A stretch of DNA of 64,000 nucleotides from Rhodospirillaceae bacterium (GCA_902579545.1 CACHHO010000001.1:1-64000); one strand, 5' to 3'. Counted from the stretch's first letter, positions 17,107-26,692 are shown. Notes: generated by a model not told the origin, from the sequence alone. Numbers and translations: made by a program.

Positions 17107-19086
17107 CTAATAAGTAATATTCTGACTTTCACCTGGCGCAGCAGCAGAGCTACCTGGCTCAATTTTAATTACTTTTTTGTTTTCGCCAAGGATTTTCTTA
17201 TATTTTTTTTCTATAATAGAATCTCTTATATTAAGTGGTAGATAACGTAATATCCTGGCTTTTAATAGTCTAGACTTTTCATTTATTTTATAAATAATTA
17301 ATCTTTTAAATTCAGTTCTAGTTCTGGGCAACTTTGTAACCTTAAAACCTAATCTACTATCAAAGTTTACTACAGTTGAATAAGGTTTTGAAAATATACT
17401 AGATGCTCTTCTGTCCAATCTAACATGCCCTCCAACACTTTTATCTCTCTTTAAAGAAGCTAGTGCTACAGATTTAGCTGTATAGATCATGTTTTTCAAT
17501 TCTATATAGTCTATAAATTGTTGGTTCCATTTTCTTTCTAAATTTATTTTTACATTTTTTACTTTTTTTTCTAATTTTTCTATATAAGTAATTATTTTCT
17601 TTAATTTTTTTTCAGACCTAGCTGGACCTATGTTATTCCAACACTCTTTTTGAAATTCTAATTTTAATTTATATATTTTTTCAACTCCATTACTTCCAAA
17701 TAAATTATCATAGTATTTTATACTTTCATCAAAATCTCTATCATCAAATGTTATTTTTTCCTTTTTAGCATAATCTGCTGCAGACTTTCCAGCTCTATAT
17801 CCAAAAACAGCTAATTCTGTGAGAGAAGTTGAACCTAACCTATTCGCTCCAAATAAACCTCCCATAGCTTGACCAGCAGCATATAAACCTTTTATTTCTT
17901 CTGGATTATTTATATCCTTGCTTGTTTTAAAAGCTTTTGCATATTCATCTACTCTTACACCGCCCATTGAATAATGAGCACCAGGCCTAATTTCCCAAGG
18001 CTCCTCTGCGTTACCAGCCTTCTTCCCTAATGCTTGTCTAGCATTATTATATGCTGAAGGCAGTGCACCTTTTAAATATTTCATAAAATATTCACCTGAT
18101 TTTGGTGCTAGTTTATTTGCTGTCATATCCAGATAGGCTCCTCCGTTAGGGCTTCCTCTACCATCCTCAACAGCTCTCATAATAGCTTCAGAGCATTCTG
18201 CTCTAGTCCTTAAATAAACACTGTCTAATATTATCTTATTATTATTATCTCTTAAAACACCTAAAAAACTTGCTGTAGCAGGTTCTCCAGCTAATAAACC
18301 CTCATATGAAGGAGGAGATGCAAGACAAAATGGTAAAAATTGGATTTGTTCCATATCCAGCAAATCAGCACCAGCTCTAATTGCTAAGGCATAGCTATCT
18401 CCTGTATTTCCTCTCATTGTATCAGTTTTAGGAAAAAATAAAGTTGACAATCCACCAGATGCTAATATTACAGTTTTTGATTTGATAATTAAAAGTTTAC
18501 CTCTACAAGCATCATATGCTAATCCACCAACCACAATGTTTTTGTTATCATTACTAAGTTTATTGTTATCACTTTTTATTATTTCTAAAAACCAACAGTC
18601 TTCTATGTATTTTACATTTTTATATTTAATAATAGTATCCCAAATATTATGGCCAAATGCCAAACCACTATTTTTATGGCCTACTGACCTTGATTTATTA
18701 TGTCCTCCCATAGCTATTGCTAAGGTCTTAGGTTTTTCAGTGTCTTTATTTATAGAAGGTCTCAATCCATTCATTCTTAAACGATCATAAGCTTCTTTAC
18801 TATCTTTAGCGAAAGCCGAAGTAATTTTTTCATCTGGCAAATCAGCTCCTGCAAGCTTAATATTTTCAGATAATACACTTTCAGTATCTTTAATATCACC
18901 AGATTCTCTTACTGTCATAACACCTTCACATATTTTAGTATCCGACGAGCTCATAGGATCTTTAGATATTACGATAACATTAAGACCTTCTTCCGCAACA
19001 GCCTGTACAGCCTGACTTCCTGTACCACCAGACCCTACTACTATCACATCACATTCAAGTATATCTATATTTGTTGTGTTTTTCAT
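17107..19086 (-). CDS. Fumarate reductase/succinate dehydrogenase-family flavoprotein of unknown substrate
   Basis: This 659-aa FAD enzyme has GSGGTG (18-23) for FAD, HYSMGG (His371) and GANRLGSTSL (Arg416), all family hallmarks. The segment equivalent to FHPT in succinate dehydrogenases reads QFLPF (249-253), so the dicarboxylate-binding His is replaced. The SHTxAAxGG-like segment carrying the covalent-FAD His is also missing (residues 46-60 read SSSDTKICEGVMTVR). It is encoded just ahead of the two-cluster Fe-S protein. It is probably a dehydrogenase or reductase acting on something other than succinate or fumarate, and probably soluble or peripheral. Confidence 0.8.
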   Translation of the reverse strand: MKNTTNIDILECDVIVVGSGGTGSQAVQAVAEEGLNVIVISKDPMSSSDTKICEGVMTVRESGDIKDTESVLSENIKLAGADLPDEKITSAFAKDSKEAYDRLRMNGLRPSINKDTEKPKTLAIAMGGHNKSRSVGHKNSGLAFGHNIWDTIIKYKNVKYIEDCWFLEIIKSDNNKLSNDNKNIVVGGLAYDACRGKLLIIKSKTVILASGGLSTLFFPKTDTMRGNTGDSYALAIRAGADLLDMEQIQFLPFCLASPPSYEGLLAGEPATASFLGVLRDNNNKIILDSVYLRTRAECSEAIMRAVEDGRGSPNGGAYLDMTANKLAPKSGEYFMKYLKGALPSAYNNARQALGKKAGNAEEPWEIRPGAHYSMGGVRVDEYAKAFKTSKDINNPEEIKGLYAAGQAMGGLFGANRLGSTSLTELAVFGYRAGKSAADYAKKEKITFDDRDFDESIKYYDNLFGSNGVEKIYKLKLEFQKECWNNIGPARSEKKLKKIITYIEKLEKKVKNVKINLERKWNQQFIDYIELKNMIYTAKSVALASLKRDKSVGGHVRLDRRASSIFSKPYSTVVNFDSRLGFKVTKLPRTRTEFKRLIIYKINEKSRLLKARILRYLPLNIRDSIIEKKYKKILGENKKVIKIEPGSSAAAPGESQNITY

Positions 19087-19158
19087 ATATAATTATAAAA
19101 TACATTATATTATTAATTTCAAAAACAACTTTTTTTAAATTAACTTTGAAAACTTATC

Positions 19159-20094
19159 ATGATTAACAAAAGAAACTTTATTAAAGCCTCACTTTTTTTT
19201 ACTATTATAGGAATAAGTAGTTTTAAAAACTTACTTTCAGAAAGTAACTCTGATTTCAGTAAATCTAAAATAAATAAAAAAATAATAGCTAAAACAGGAC
19301 AAAAAGTTCCTTCGGTAGGCATGGGTACTTGGCTCACTTTTGATGTTGGTCATAATACAAAAAAAATTTTAAAAAGAACAGAAGTTTTAAAAAAGTTTTT
19401 TGAATATGGAGGAGAATTAATTGACTCTTCCCCAATGTATGGTACCTCTGAAAGAGTAATTGGAAAGTGTTTAGAAAAAATTAACATGCCCTATAAACTT
19501 TTTTCTGCTACAAAAGTTTGGACACCTAATACTTGGCACGGGAAGCAGCAAATAAAAAACTCTTTTAATCTTTGGAAAGTTAATAAGTTTGATTTAATAC
19601 AAGTTCATAATTTAGTAAATTATGAGGACCATTTAGAAAATTTATATGAACTAAAAAGAAATAAAGATATTGATTATGTTGGTATTACTACTTCTCATGG
19701 ATGGAGGCATGAAAAAACTATAGATATTATGAAAAGATATGATTTAGATTTTGTTCAATTTACTTACAATATATTAGATGACGAAGCAGAAAAATATCTT
19801 TTAGATTTAGCATTTGAAAAAAATATATCAGTAATAGCAAATAGACCTTTTAAGGGGGGAAACCTTTTTAATTATACATCAAATAAGAAATTACCTAGTT
19901 GGGCAAAAGAAGAGGGGATTAATAATTGGGCATGTTTTTTTCTCAAATTTATTACTTCCCATCCATCAATTACTTGTGCCATACCCGCAACTACTAATGT
20001 AATACATATGGAGGAAAATATGAAATCCATGTATGGGTTCATTCCTGATAAGAAATTTAGGAAAAAAATGAAAAGCTATTTCAAAGAATTATAA
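19159..20094 (+). CDS. Aldo/keto reductase with N-terminal export-type signal
   Basis: This 311-aa protein has an N-terminal basic/hydrophobic segment (NKRNFIKASLFFTIIG) resembling a Tat-like leader but with only Lys-Arg, not Arg-Arg. The aldo/keto reductase TIM barrel follows: VPSVGMGTW, IDSSPMYGTSE (catalytic Asp and Tyr), ATKVW (Lys) and QVHN (His). Related exported homologues are annotated only as general oxidoreductases. It is divergent from the flavoprotein gene across 72 bases. The substrate is not predictable. Confidence 0.83.
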   Translation: MINKRNFIKASLFFTIIGISSFKNLLSESNSDFSKSKINKKIIAKTGQKVPSVGMGTWLTFDVGHNTKKILKRTEVLKKFFEYGGELIDSSPMYGTSERVIGKCLEKINMPYKLFSATKVWTPNTWHGKQQIKNSFNLWKVNKFDLIQVHNLVNYEDHLENLYELKRNKDIDYVGITTSHGWRHEKTIDIMKRYDLDFVQFTYNILDDEAEKYLLDLAFEKNISVIANRPFKGGNLFNYTSNKKLPSWAKEEGINNWACFFLKFITSHPSITCAIPATTNVIHMEENMKSMYGFIPDKKFRKKMKSYFKEL

Positions 20095-20149
20095 CTCATC
20101 AAAATTATATTTAAATTTAATTTAAATAATATAAAATCAAAGCTAATTT

Positions 20150-20605
20150 ATGATTATATTTTCTAAAAAAAATAACAATGAAGCTAGCGCAATAAAAGAG
20201 TTTAAAATAGGTCAAAAATATACTGAAGAGTGGACACCAACGTTAAATGATATAAAGAAATATGCTCAACTTTCTGGGGATTATAATCCTATTCATATAT
20301 ATAAAGAAAGTGCAGAAAAATTAGGTTATAAACTAAACATTGTTCACGGCAACCTAACTTGTTCCTTTATATCAAAAGTTGTGGGGATGAACTTTCCAGG
20401 TAAAAATAGTTTAATCATAGAACAAAATATTTCTTTTCCTAATTCAATTTATCCTGATGATACTATCAAGTTTGATTTTATAATTTTATCAGTAAATAAT
20501 GCCTTTAAAGTTCTTGAAATAAAAGTTAAAGGTATAAAAATTGATAGTAAATTTACTAATAGTATGAATACTGTCTTAAGAGGTAAGATAATATGCAAAG
20601 TTTAA
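20150..20605 (+). CDS. MaoC-like hotdog dehydratase/hydratase
   Basis: This 151-aa protein has a single hotdog domain with the hydratase-2 motif SGDYNPIHI (Asp44 and His49 catalytic) and a substrate-cleft segment VHGNLTCSFI. MaoC-type enzymes hydrate or dehydrate (3R)-hydroxyacyl/enoyl thioesters on CoA or ACP. It overlaps the following SDR by 13 bases and begins a rightward group with SDR, FkbH-like HAD, ACP and MBOAT, so an ACP-bound substrate is plausible. Confidence 0.85.
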   Translation: MIIFSKKNNNEASAIKEFKIGQKYTEEWTPTLNDIKKYAQLSGDYNPIHIYKESAEKLGYKLNIVHGNLTCSFISKVVGMNFPGKNSLIIEQNISFPNSIYPDDTIKFDFIILSVNNAFKVLEIKVKGIKIDSKFTNSMNTVLRGKIICKV

Positions 20606-21339
20606 AAGCGTCGCCTATTTTGATATTTGGAGCATCTGGCACTATTGGTAGTTATTCAGCTCAAATGCTGAAAAAAAATAATTTTCAAGTCCTACTTTCT
20701 AGTAGTAGAAAAAATAAGAAATTAAAAGATCTAAGTTATAGACTTAAATCAGACTATTTAGGATTCAACCTTACAAAAGACTTTGATGCTAATATGTTAA
20801 GAAAAAAAATTAAAAAATACACTTCTAGTTTAAGTGGCATAATAATATCAGTAGCCTTACCTTTTCCTAATAAGTTTTTACATAACACTGAGGATAATAT
20901 TCTAATACGACAATTAAAAATTCATGTTATAGCTTTAGATAAAATTATTAAATCATGCTTGCCTTTATTAGAAAAATCTAAGAAAGATTTTGTTCCTAGA
21001 ATAACATATATTTCTACTGAATATTTAATAGGGAGCCCACCTATAAAAATAGGACCCTATTTAGCAGCAAAAAGCGCTGCTACTACATATGCTAAAGTAT
21101 TAGCTAAAGAATTAATAAATAAAGGTATTAAAGTTTTTATAGTTTCTCCAGGCATGATTAAATCTAACTTGACAGCTGAACTTCCTGAAGAATATATGGA
21201 ACAAATAAAAAAGGACCTGCCAGGTAAAAGACTTACATCTGCAAATGAGATAGCTTTGACAATAAATGCTATTTATAAAGGTTATTTAGATGCCTCATAT
21301 GGAAATGAAATTCAAGTATCAAATGCAGAAAGAAGATAA
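20593..21339 (+). CDS. Short-chain dehydrogenase of the ACP/O-acylation cassette
   Basis: This 248-aa SDR has the cofactor motif FGASGTIGSYS and the catalytic Tyr-x-x-x-Lys in GPYLAAKSAATTYA, with Ser in YISTEY. The segment ISVALPFPN occupies the usual NNAG position and is divergent. It overlaps MaoC upstream and the FkbH-like gene downstream, so it is probably co-translated with them. Together with MaoC it could form or reduce a hydroxyacyl thioester. The actual substrate is inferred only from context. Confidence 0.82.
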   Translation: MQSLKASPILIFGASGTIGSYSAQMLKKNNFQVLLSSSRKNKKLKDLSYRLKSDYLGFNLTKDFDANMLRKKIKKYTSSLSGIIISVALPFPNKFLHNTEDNILIRQLKIHVIALDKIIKSCLPLLEKSKKDFVPRITYISTEYLIGSPPIKIGPYLAAKSAATTYAKVLAKELINKGIKVFIVSPGMIKSNLTAELPEEYMEQIKKDLPGKRLTSANEIALTINAIYKGYLDASYGNEIQVSNAERR

Positions 21340-23119
21340 AAACAAAGCTAAAAATGAACTAGCAGGCTACTTAAAAAGCTCAACTTATTTAGATTTAAAA
21401 CCTGAAATTGCAATGCAAATAGCAAAAAGATTAGTAAAAAATAAACAAATGTTGGATAACAAGTTAAGCAATATTAAGCTTTCAATATTATCTAACTTTA
21501 ATTTAGATTTTATTAAAGAATCTATAGAGTTCTGTTTATATCAAAGAGGACTAAATGCTACTATAATCACTTGTGACTATGGAACTATGATTACAGAATT
21601 AATTAATCCAAAAAGTCAAAATTATAACTTTCAACCTGAATATATTTTAATATGGCCAACATATAGAGACATAACTAAGTTTGATGAAGGACCAAGAAAA
21701 GAAGTTTCTTTTTGGTCTTCCTTATGGAAAATATCAAAAAAAAAAAATATTAAAATTTTTCAAGTGCTATTTGATAAACCTCCATTTTTACACATAAAAG
21801 ATTTAAACAATAAAAAAAATATAGATTTATGCACACATATTTCATACACAAATGCAGAACTACAAAAAAAATATAAAAATAATATTAGCTTTATATCCAT
21901 AGAAAAACTTCAAATTCATATCGGCTCTAAAGAATGGCATGATCAAAGAGTTTATAACTTATGCAAACAACCCTTTTCACTTAATGCCGTGCCTAGTATT
22001 TCTCATTTTCTATCCTCTAATATAGCAGGCATGTTGGGGAAGTATAAAAAAGTTTTGATATTAGACTTAGACAATACACTTTGGGGAGGGGAAATAGGTG
22101 ATTTAGGGGTAGATAATATTATTTTAAATAGAGAAACCAGCGAAGGAGAAAGTTATATTAATTTTCAAAAATATATCAAGGAACTTCATAGTGCTGGTGT
22201 AATTTTAGCAGTTTGTTCTAAAAATAATATGAGAACAGCAAAAGAAGCTTTTTCTAAACATCCAGAAATGATTTTGAAACTTGATGATATAGCCTGCTTT
22301 GTTGCCAATTTTAATGATAAAGCATCTAACATTACTTATATTAAAAAATTTCTTAATATAGACTTTGATTCATTTGTTTTCGTGGATGATAGCAGAATAG
22401 AATGTGAATGGGTAAAAAATAATATTCCGGATGTTAGTGTAGTTAATTTAAAGGGAGATCCTTCTTACTATATTAATGAATTGGATAGGCATGGTTTCTT
22501 TACAAAAGAAAAAATTACAAAAGAAGATAAAAATAGAATAAAGTCTTACAAAGCAATAAGAGAAATAGAAAAAATAAAGAAAAATAATATTAACCTTGAA
22601 GCGTTTTTAAAAAGCCTTAATCCTATTTTAATTTTAGAAAGTGTATCTTCCTTTACTATTGATAGGATTGAACAGCTAATATTAAAGACTAACCAGTTTA
22701 AATTAAACAACTCTATATATGATAAAAAATATATAAAAAATAATAAAAATAATATTTTAGCCTTTAGATTTAAAGATAAACTAAATGACTATGGCATAGT
22801 GGTAGTTTTAGTATATGAAACTTCTAAAGAAGTATTGTACATTAAGAATTGGGTTATGAGCTGTAGAGTTTTCCAAAGAAATATTGAATTTGCAATAATA
22901 CAATTAATAAAAAAAATAGCTAAAATACGATCATGTAAAAAAATTAAGTTAGAATTGGTTAAACTGAAGAAAAATAAAGTAGCAATGGAAGCATTAAAGA
23001 AAATGAATGCTAAGGAATCTAAAGTTTCCTCAATATATGATATAAATATAGATTCAAATCTAAAAAGCGATTTAATAAAAATTAAAAATATAAAAAAGGT
23101 TTTAGAAAATGGGAAATGA
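21323..23119 (+). CDS. FkbH-like HAD-superfamily protein
   Basis: This protein is about 598 aa. An N-terminal region (about 1-235) resembles the SGNH-like part of FkbH proteins. A HAD domain follows with DLDNTLWGG (motif I, at about 248-256 from this start), then VCSKNN and FVFVDDSRIECEWV, and a C-terminal acetyltransferase-like region. FkbH proteins in polyketide pathways use 1,3-bisphosphoglycerate to load a glyceryl unit on an ACP. An ACP is encoded directly downstream with overlap, fitting that role. The start may instead be 21290; no good SD separates the two. Confidence 0.85.
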   Translation: MQKEDKNKAKNELAGYLKSSTYLDLKPEIAMQIAKRLVKNKQMLDNKLSNIKLSILSNFNLDFIKESIEFCLYQRGLNATIITCDYGTMITELINPKSQNYNFQPEYILIWPTYRDITKFDEGPRKEVSFWSSLWKISKKKNIKIFQVLFDKPPFLHIKDLNNKKNIDLCTHISYTNAELQKKYKNNISFISIEKLQIHIGSKEWHDQRVYNLCKQPFSLNAVPSISHFLSSNIAGMLGKYKKVLILDLDNTLWGGEIGDLGVDNIILNRETSEGESYINFQKYIKELHSAGVILAVCSKNNMRTAKEAFSKHPEMILKLDDIACFVANFNDKASNITYIKKFLNIDFDSFVFVDDSRIECEWVKNNIPDVSVVNLKGDPSYYINELDRHGFFTKEKITKEDKNRIKSYKAIREIEKIKKNNINLEAFLKSLNPILILESVSSFTIDRIEQLILKTNQFKLNNSIYDKKYIKNNKNNILAFRFKDKLNDYGIVVVLVYETSKEVLYIKNWVMSCRVFQRNIEFAIIQLIKKIAKIRSCKKIKLELVKLKKNKVAMEALKKMNAKESKVSSIYDINIDSNLKSDLIKIKNIKKVLENGK

Positions 23120-23363
23120 AGAAAAAATTTTAAAAAAATTAGAAAAAATTTTTCAAATAATTTTTGATGACTATAGTTTGAGGCTTTCAAAAAATATGAC
23201 TGCTGAAGATATTGAGGAATGGGATAGTTTGAATCAAATAAAAATTATTTTAGCCTGCGAAAAAGAATTCTCGGTGAAGCTTAATGTAAGGGAAATAAAT
23301 AACTTTGCAAATATAGGAGAAATGGTAACACACCTTAGTAATTTGGAAGCTAACATTGAATAG
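23109..23363 (+). CDS. Dedicated acyl carrier protein
   Basis: This 84-aa carrier protein has its predicted phosphopantetheine Ser40 in EEWDSLNQIKI. The site reads WDSL rather than the ADSL of the housekeeping acpP at 3242-3475, as in carriers of FkbH-type and exopolysaccharide or polyketide systems. It overlaps the FkbH-like gene by 11 bases and precedes the MBOAT gene, so it probably receives a unit from FkbH and delivers it to the membrane enzyme, as DltC does for DltB. Confidence 0.88.
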   Translation: MGNEEKILKKLEKIFQIIFDDYSLRLSKNMTAEDIEEWDSLNQIKIILACEKEFSVKLNVREINNFANIGEMVTHLSNLEANIE

Positions 23364-23371
23364 GATTAGCC

Positions 23372-24835
23372 TTGTTATTTAGCAGTGAAATATTTTTATG
23401 TATATTCCTTCCTATTAGTTTAGCAGCTTTTTATATAATTAAAAAAACACAATATAAAATAGAATTATTAATTATTTCATTATTATCTTTGTTTTTTTAT
23501 GCCTGGAATGACCCCAAATGGTTACTTTTATTATTATCTTCAATAATATTAAACTATATATTTGGTCAGGTCATATTTAGAGAAAAACGAAAATTCTTTT
23601 TGGAAGTTGGAATATGCCTTAATTTGTTTATCATAGGGTGGTTTAAGTATAAATATTTTTTCCTAGGTTGGGCTTTCCCTGAAGAAAATAAAATAAATTA
23701 TTTAATACCACTAGCTATTTCATTTTTTACATTCCAACAGATTTCCTACTTAATTGATATTAAAGATAAAATTGTAAAACCACTTAAGTTTCTAGACCAC
23801 GTTTTTTATGTTAGTTTCTTTCCACAATTGATTGCTGGCCCTATAGTTTTAGCAAAAAATATAATTCCACAAATAGTACAAATAAAAAATAAAATTTTTT
23901 CTCTTAATTTGTTTATTCTGGGTACAGTAGTTTTTTTTATAGGTTTGTTTAAAAAGGTATATTTAGCGGATAATTTGGCACCATTTGTAGATTTAGGTTT
24001 TAGTCTAATAGATAATGGTTTAACTTTTCCTGAAGCTTGGGCAATAGTATCAGCCTTTGCGCTTCAATTATATTTTGATTTTTCAGGCTATTCAGAGATG
24101 GCAGTAGGTTTAGGACTTCTTTTTGGATTTAGGCTACCAGTAAACTTTAATGTACCTTTCAAATCCGTGTCAATGATAGAATTTTGGAAAAAATGGCATA
24201 TTTCTGTAACTAATTTTTTTATGCTTTATGTTTATTCTCCTTTATCACTTTATCTAAATAGACTAAAGATTGGTAAATTTTCTCAGAACTATCTTCTTAT
24301 GTTAATAATCCCAACACTATTTACTTTTTTTCTTTCTGGCTTATGGCATGGAGCAGACTGGAAATTTGTATATTTTGGCCTTATAAATGGCATAGCATTA
24401 ATAATTAATCATTTTTGGAAAATATTTAAACTTCCCAAACTTCCCAAATTATTTTCATGGTTTCTAACTATAATAGTGGTTTTAATATCTTTTGTTTTTT
24501 TTAGAGCAAATGATATTGATGAAGCCTTAAAGCTTTTATTTATAATGTTCAATCCTAGTTTGCTTTTTCTTCCTGATTGGTTCAGTAATTATTTTAATAT
24601 AGCTATAGGCATAAATTTTTCAGTACTTCCTTTTTTTCTAACTGGTACATTTTCATTAAAGTTTCTTGTTATTTTTTTGTTCTGTGCATACTTATCATTA
24701 GCGATTCCAAATGTAGCAGATAAAAATTTTAAATTAGCCTTTAGTTGGAAAAACTCTTTTTATTTAGCTGTAGTAATTTTATTTTCCTTATCAGGAATAA
24801 ATGAAGAAGTATCATTTATTTATTTTCAGTTTTAA
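23372..24835 (+). CDS. MBOAT-family membrane O-acyltransferase
   Basis: This is a 487-aa polytopic membrane protein of the AlgI/DltB type. The family region QLYFDFSGYSEMAVGLG, the motif FWKKWHISV (His276) and the catalytic-type SGLWHGADW (His326) are present, with about ten membrane helices. MBOAT proteins pass acyl groups across or at the membrane to a surface polymer. The TTG start is preceded by an AGGA. It follows the ACP by 8 bases. AlgI-like proteins work with an SGNH partner, and one is encoded downstream at 25635. Confidence 0.92.
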   Translation: MLFSSEIFLCIFLPISLAAFYIIKKTQYKIELLIISLLSLFFYAWNDPKWLLLLLSSIILNYIFGQVIFREKRKFFLEVGICLNLFIIGWFKYKYFFLGWAFPEENKINYLIPLAISFFTFQQISYLIDIKDKIVKPLKFLDHVFYVSFFPQLIAGPIVLAKNIIPQIVQIKNKIFSLNLFILGTVVFFIGLFKKVYLADNLAPFVDLGFSLIDNGLTFPEAWAIVSAFALQLYFDFSGYSEMAVGLGLLFGFRLPVNFNVPFKSVSMIEFWKKWHISVTNFFMLYVYSPLSLYLNRLKIGKFSQNYLLMLIIPTLFTFFLSGLWHGADWKFVYFGLINGIALIINHFWKIFKLPKLPKLFSWFLTIIVVLISFVFFRANDIDEALKLLFIMFNPSLLFLPDWFSNYFNIAIGINFSVLPFFLTGTFSLKFLVIFLFCAYLSLAIPNVADKNFKLAFSWKNSFYLAVVILFSLSGINEEVSFIYFQF

Positions 24836-24855
24836 AAATAAAATAATATATGACT

Positions 24856-25419
24856 TTATAATTTATTAATTTTTTCTTTATTGTAACCTACGATAACCAC
24901 ATCAATTCTTTTTCCATTAAATACTGCATCATTTATTTTTTTTCCTTCTACTTTAAATCCACATTTTTTAAAAACTCTTTCTGAAGCCTTATTGATCACG
25001 TAATAACCTGCTGTAACTTTTTCAAGCTTTAGTTTAATGGTAGCAAATTCAAGTACTTTAGTAACAGCAAGTGTAGCTATTCCTTGCCCCCAAAAACTCT
25101 TATTACCTATGAAAAATGATATCTCTCCTTTTTTATGATGCCATTTAATTTCACCTATCTTTATGTTACCTATGTGTATTTCATCAAAATATATACCAAA
25201 AAGAAAGTCAGAATTTGAAGAAAATTTATTTTTAACAAAATTTTTTATGTTTATAGTGTTCTGTTTTGAGAATCTTATATCAGTATATTTTATAACTTCT
25301 TCATCATTTAACCAACTAACATATTCTTTTGTTATGTCTTTTTCTGTCAAAATTTTTAAGTAACAATTCTTATTTATTGTTAGAACAATATTTTTTTTTT
25401 CACTAATTTCTATGATCAT
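24856..25419 (-). CDS. GNAT-family N-acetyltransferase (RimJ/RimL-like)
   Basis: This is a single GNAT domain of 188 aa from the ATG at 25419; a TTG at 25437 would add six residues. Visible features are YVSWLNDEEVIKYT near the N-terminus, the acetyl-CoA loop segment FWGQGIATLAVTKVL, and NKASERVFKKCGFKVEGK. This subgroup includes sugar-nucleotide amino-acetyltransferases as well as RimJ-like enzymes. It sits on the opposite strand inside the surface-modification island, so a role in making an N-acylated sugar is possible but unproven. Confidence 0.85.
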   Translation of the reverse strand: MIIEISEKKNIVLTINKNCYLKILTEKDITKEYVSWLNDEEVIKYTDIRFSKQNTINIKNFVKNKFSSNSDFLFGIYFDEIHIGNIKIGEIKWHHKKGEISFFIGNKSFWGQGIATLAVTKVLEFATIKLKLEKVTAGYYVINKASERVFKKCGFKVEGKKINDAVFNGKRIDVVIVGYNKEKINKL

Positions 25420-25634
25420 TTCCTTTAGGTAAACCAAATACTTTTGACATTATTATAATAATCCCCGTTTTTTTATAAAGATTATCAACATAATAAGTTA
25501 TATATTAATTTTTAAACTAAAGATATTTATTAATTTGTAATATATTATACCTCAATTTATATACTATAATATTGGCTTTATGATATTAGCTTCTATAATA
25601 TAACTATTTTAAAATATTATTTCTATTTACAAAT

Positions 25635-26669
25635 ATGAGAAAAATAAAAAATAAAAAAGCTATTACGTTTTTATTGTTTAAAATACCATTTTGTATCCTT
25701 ATGGTAATAATATTCTTTGAGTTAATTTCTTATTCAATCAGGGATTATAGAGCTATAAGGCATGGCTTAGATAGGAAAGTAGCTAAGATAGAAAGTTTAA
25801 ATTATATACATAGTCTGGATTTTATATTATTTGGTGATAGTGTTACAAAAGATATAGCAGATAAGTATAATTTAATACCTCAAAATTTAAAAGCTTTAAA
25901 CCTTACTACTAACAAAGCTAGTGGTTTAATAGGGTCTTATTTACTTTATAAGAAATTATTAGAAAAAAGTGAACCTCCGAATAAACTAATTATAAGTTCT
26001 ACTCCTGGATTCTTAACTTATTTTCCACAACATAAAACAAAAGAACTATATTTAAATTCAGTATTTAATAGTAAAAAAGATAAAAATGAAATAAGCAAAT
26101 ATTATAGTTCAAAAAAACAAAAGGTTTCTTATTATAAAATTCTTACAAAGTTTAAAAATAAATATAAACTGACAATATTTAATATTAATGAAAAAATTAT
26201 TTATCCTATTATAAATTTTCTTGGTTTCATTAATATAAATGATGCTATAACCTTTGGTAAAATAGAAGTTCCAAATATAGAATTGCTTAAAAGTTTAGAA
26301 AGTAATAAAAAAATTATTAACTATGAATTCTATGAAAGTTCAATTGATATAACTAAAGAATTTGAATTACTAATTAACAATTTCTTCAAACTATTAAATT
26401 CTAATAAAACTGAAATATATGTTATATGGGCACCCTTAAGAAGTAATTATTATGAAAGTTTATTAAAAACAGGAGATTTAATAATTCTAGAAAATTTTTT
26501 AAAAGAAAAAGCTAAAACTTATAATCTCAAATTAAATATTTTTGATATTTCTGATGCATATCCTTTTCCTCCTATTGCTTTTCGGGATGTCGATCACCTT
26601 AAGCAAGGTTATTGGAAAGCATATTATTCTTATATTTTAAAAAAACATTTAAGTACTACTCACTACTGA
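25635..26669 (+). CDS. Membrane-anchored SGNH-hydrolase-like protein, likely MBOAT partner
   Basis: This 344-aa protein has one N-terminal membrane helix (about residues 10-33) and then an extracytoplasmic domain. SGNH block I is visible as FILFGDSV (Ser69), and block V as DVDHL with Asp318 and His321 near the C-terminus, the D-x-x-H arrangement of SGNH enzymes. AlgJ/AlgX, PatB and DltD, partners of MBOAT proteins, share this architecture. It lies downstream of the MBOAT gene, separated by the opposite-strand GNAT and a gap of about 200 bases. Its role as the final acyl-transfer enzyme is inferred. Confidence 0.65.
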   Translation: MRKIKNKKAITFLLFKIPFCILMVIIFFELISYSIRDYRAIRHGLDRKVAKIESLNYIHSLDFILFGDSVTKDIADKYNLIPQNLKALNLTTNKASGLIGSYLLYKKLLEKSEPPNKLIISSTPGFLTYFPQHKTKELYLNSVFNSKKDKNEISKYYSSKKQKVSYYKILTKFKNKYKLTIFNINEKIIYPIINFLGFININDAITFGKIEVPNIELLKSLESNKKIINYEFYESSIDITKEFELLINNFFKLLNSNKTEIYVIWAPLRSNYYESLLKTGDLIILENFLKEKAKTYNLKLNIFDISDAYPFPPIAFRDVDHLKQGYWKAYYSYILKKHLSTTHY

Positions 26670-26692
26670 TTATGTAGGTAATAGTTTTCATG

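Noticed and set aside
22789-23190. 133-codon minus-strand frame.
   Set aside because: Antisense to the end of the FkbH-like gene and the ACP start; Phe/Ile-rich composition arises from reading Lys/Glu codons in reverse.
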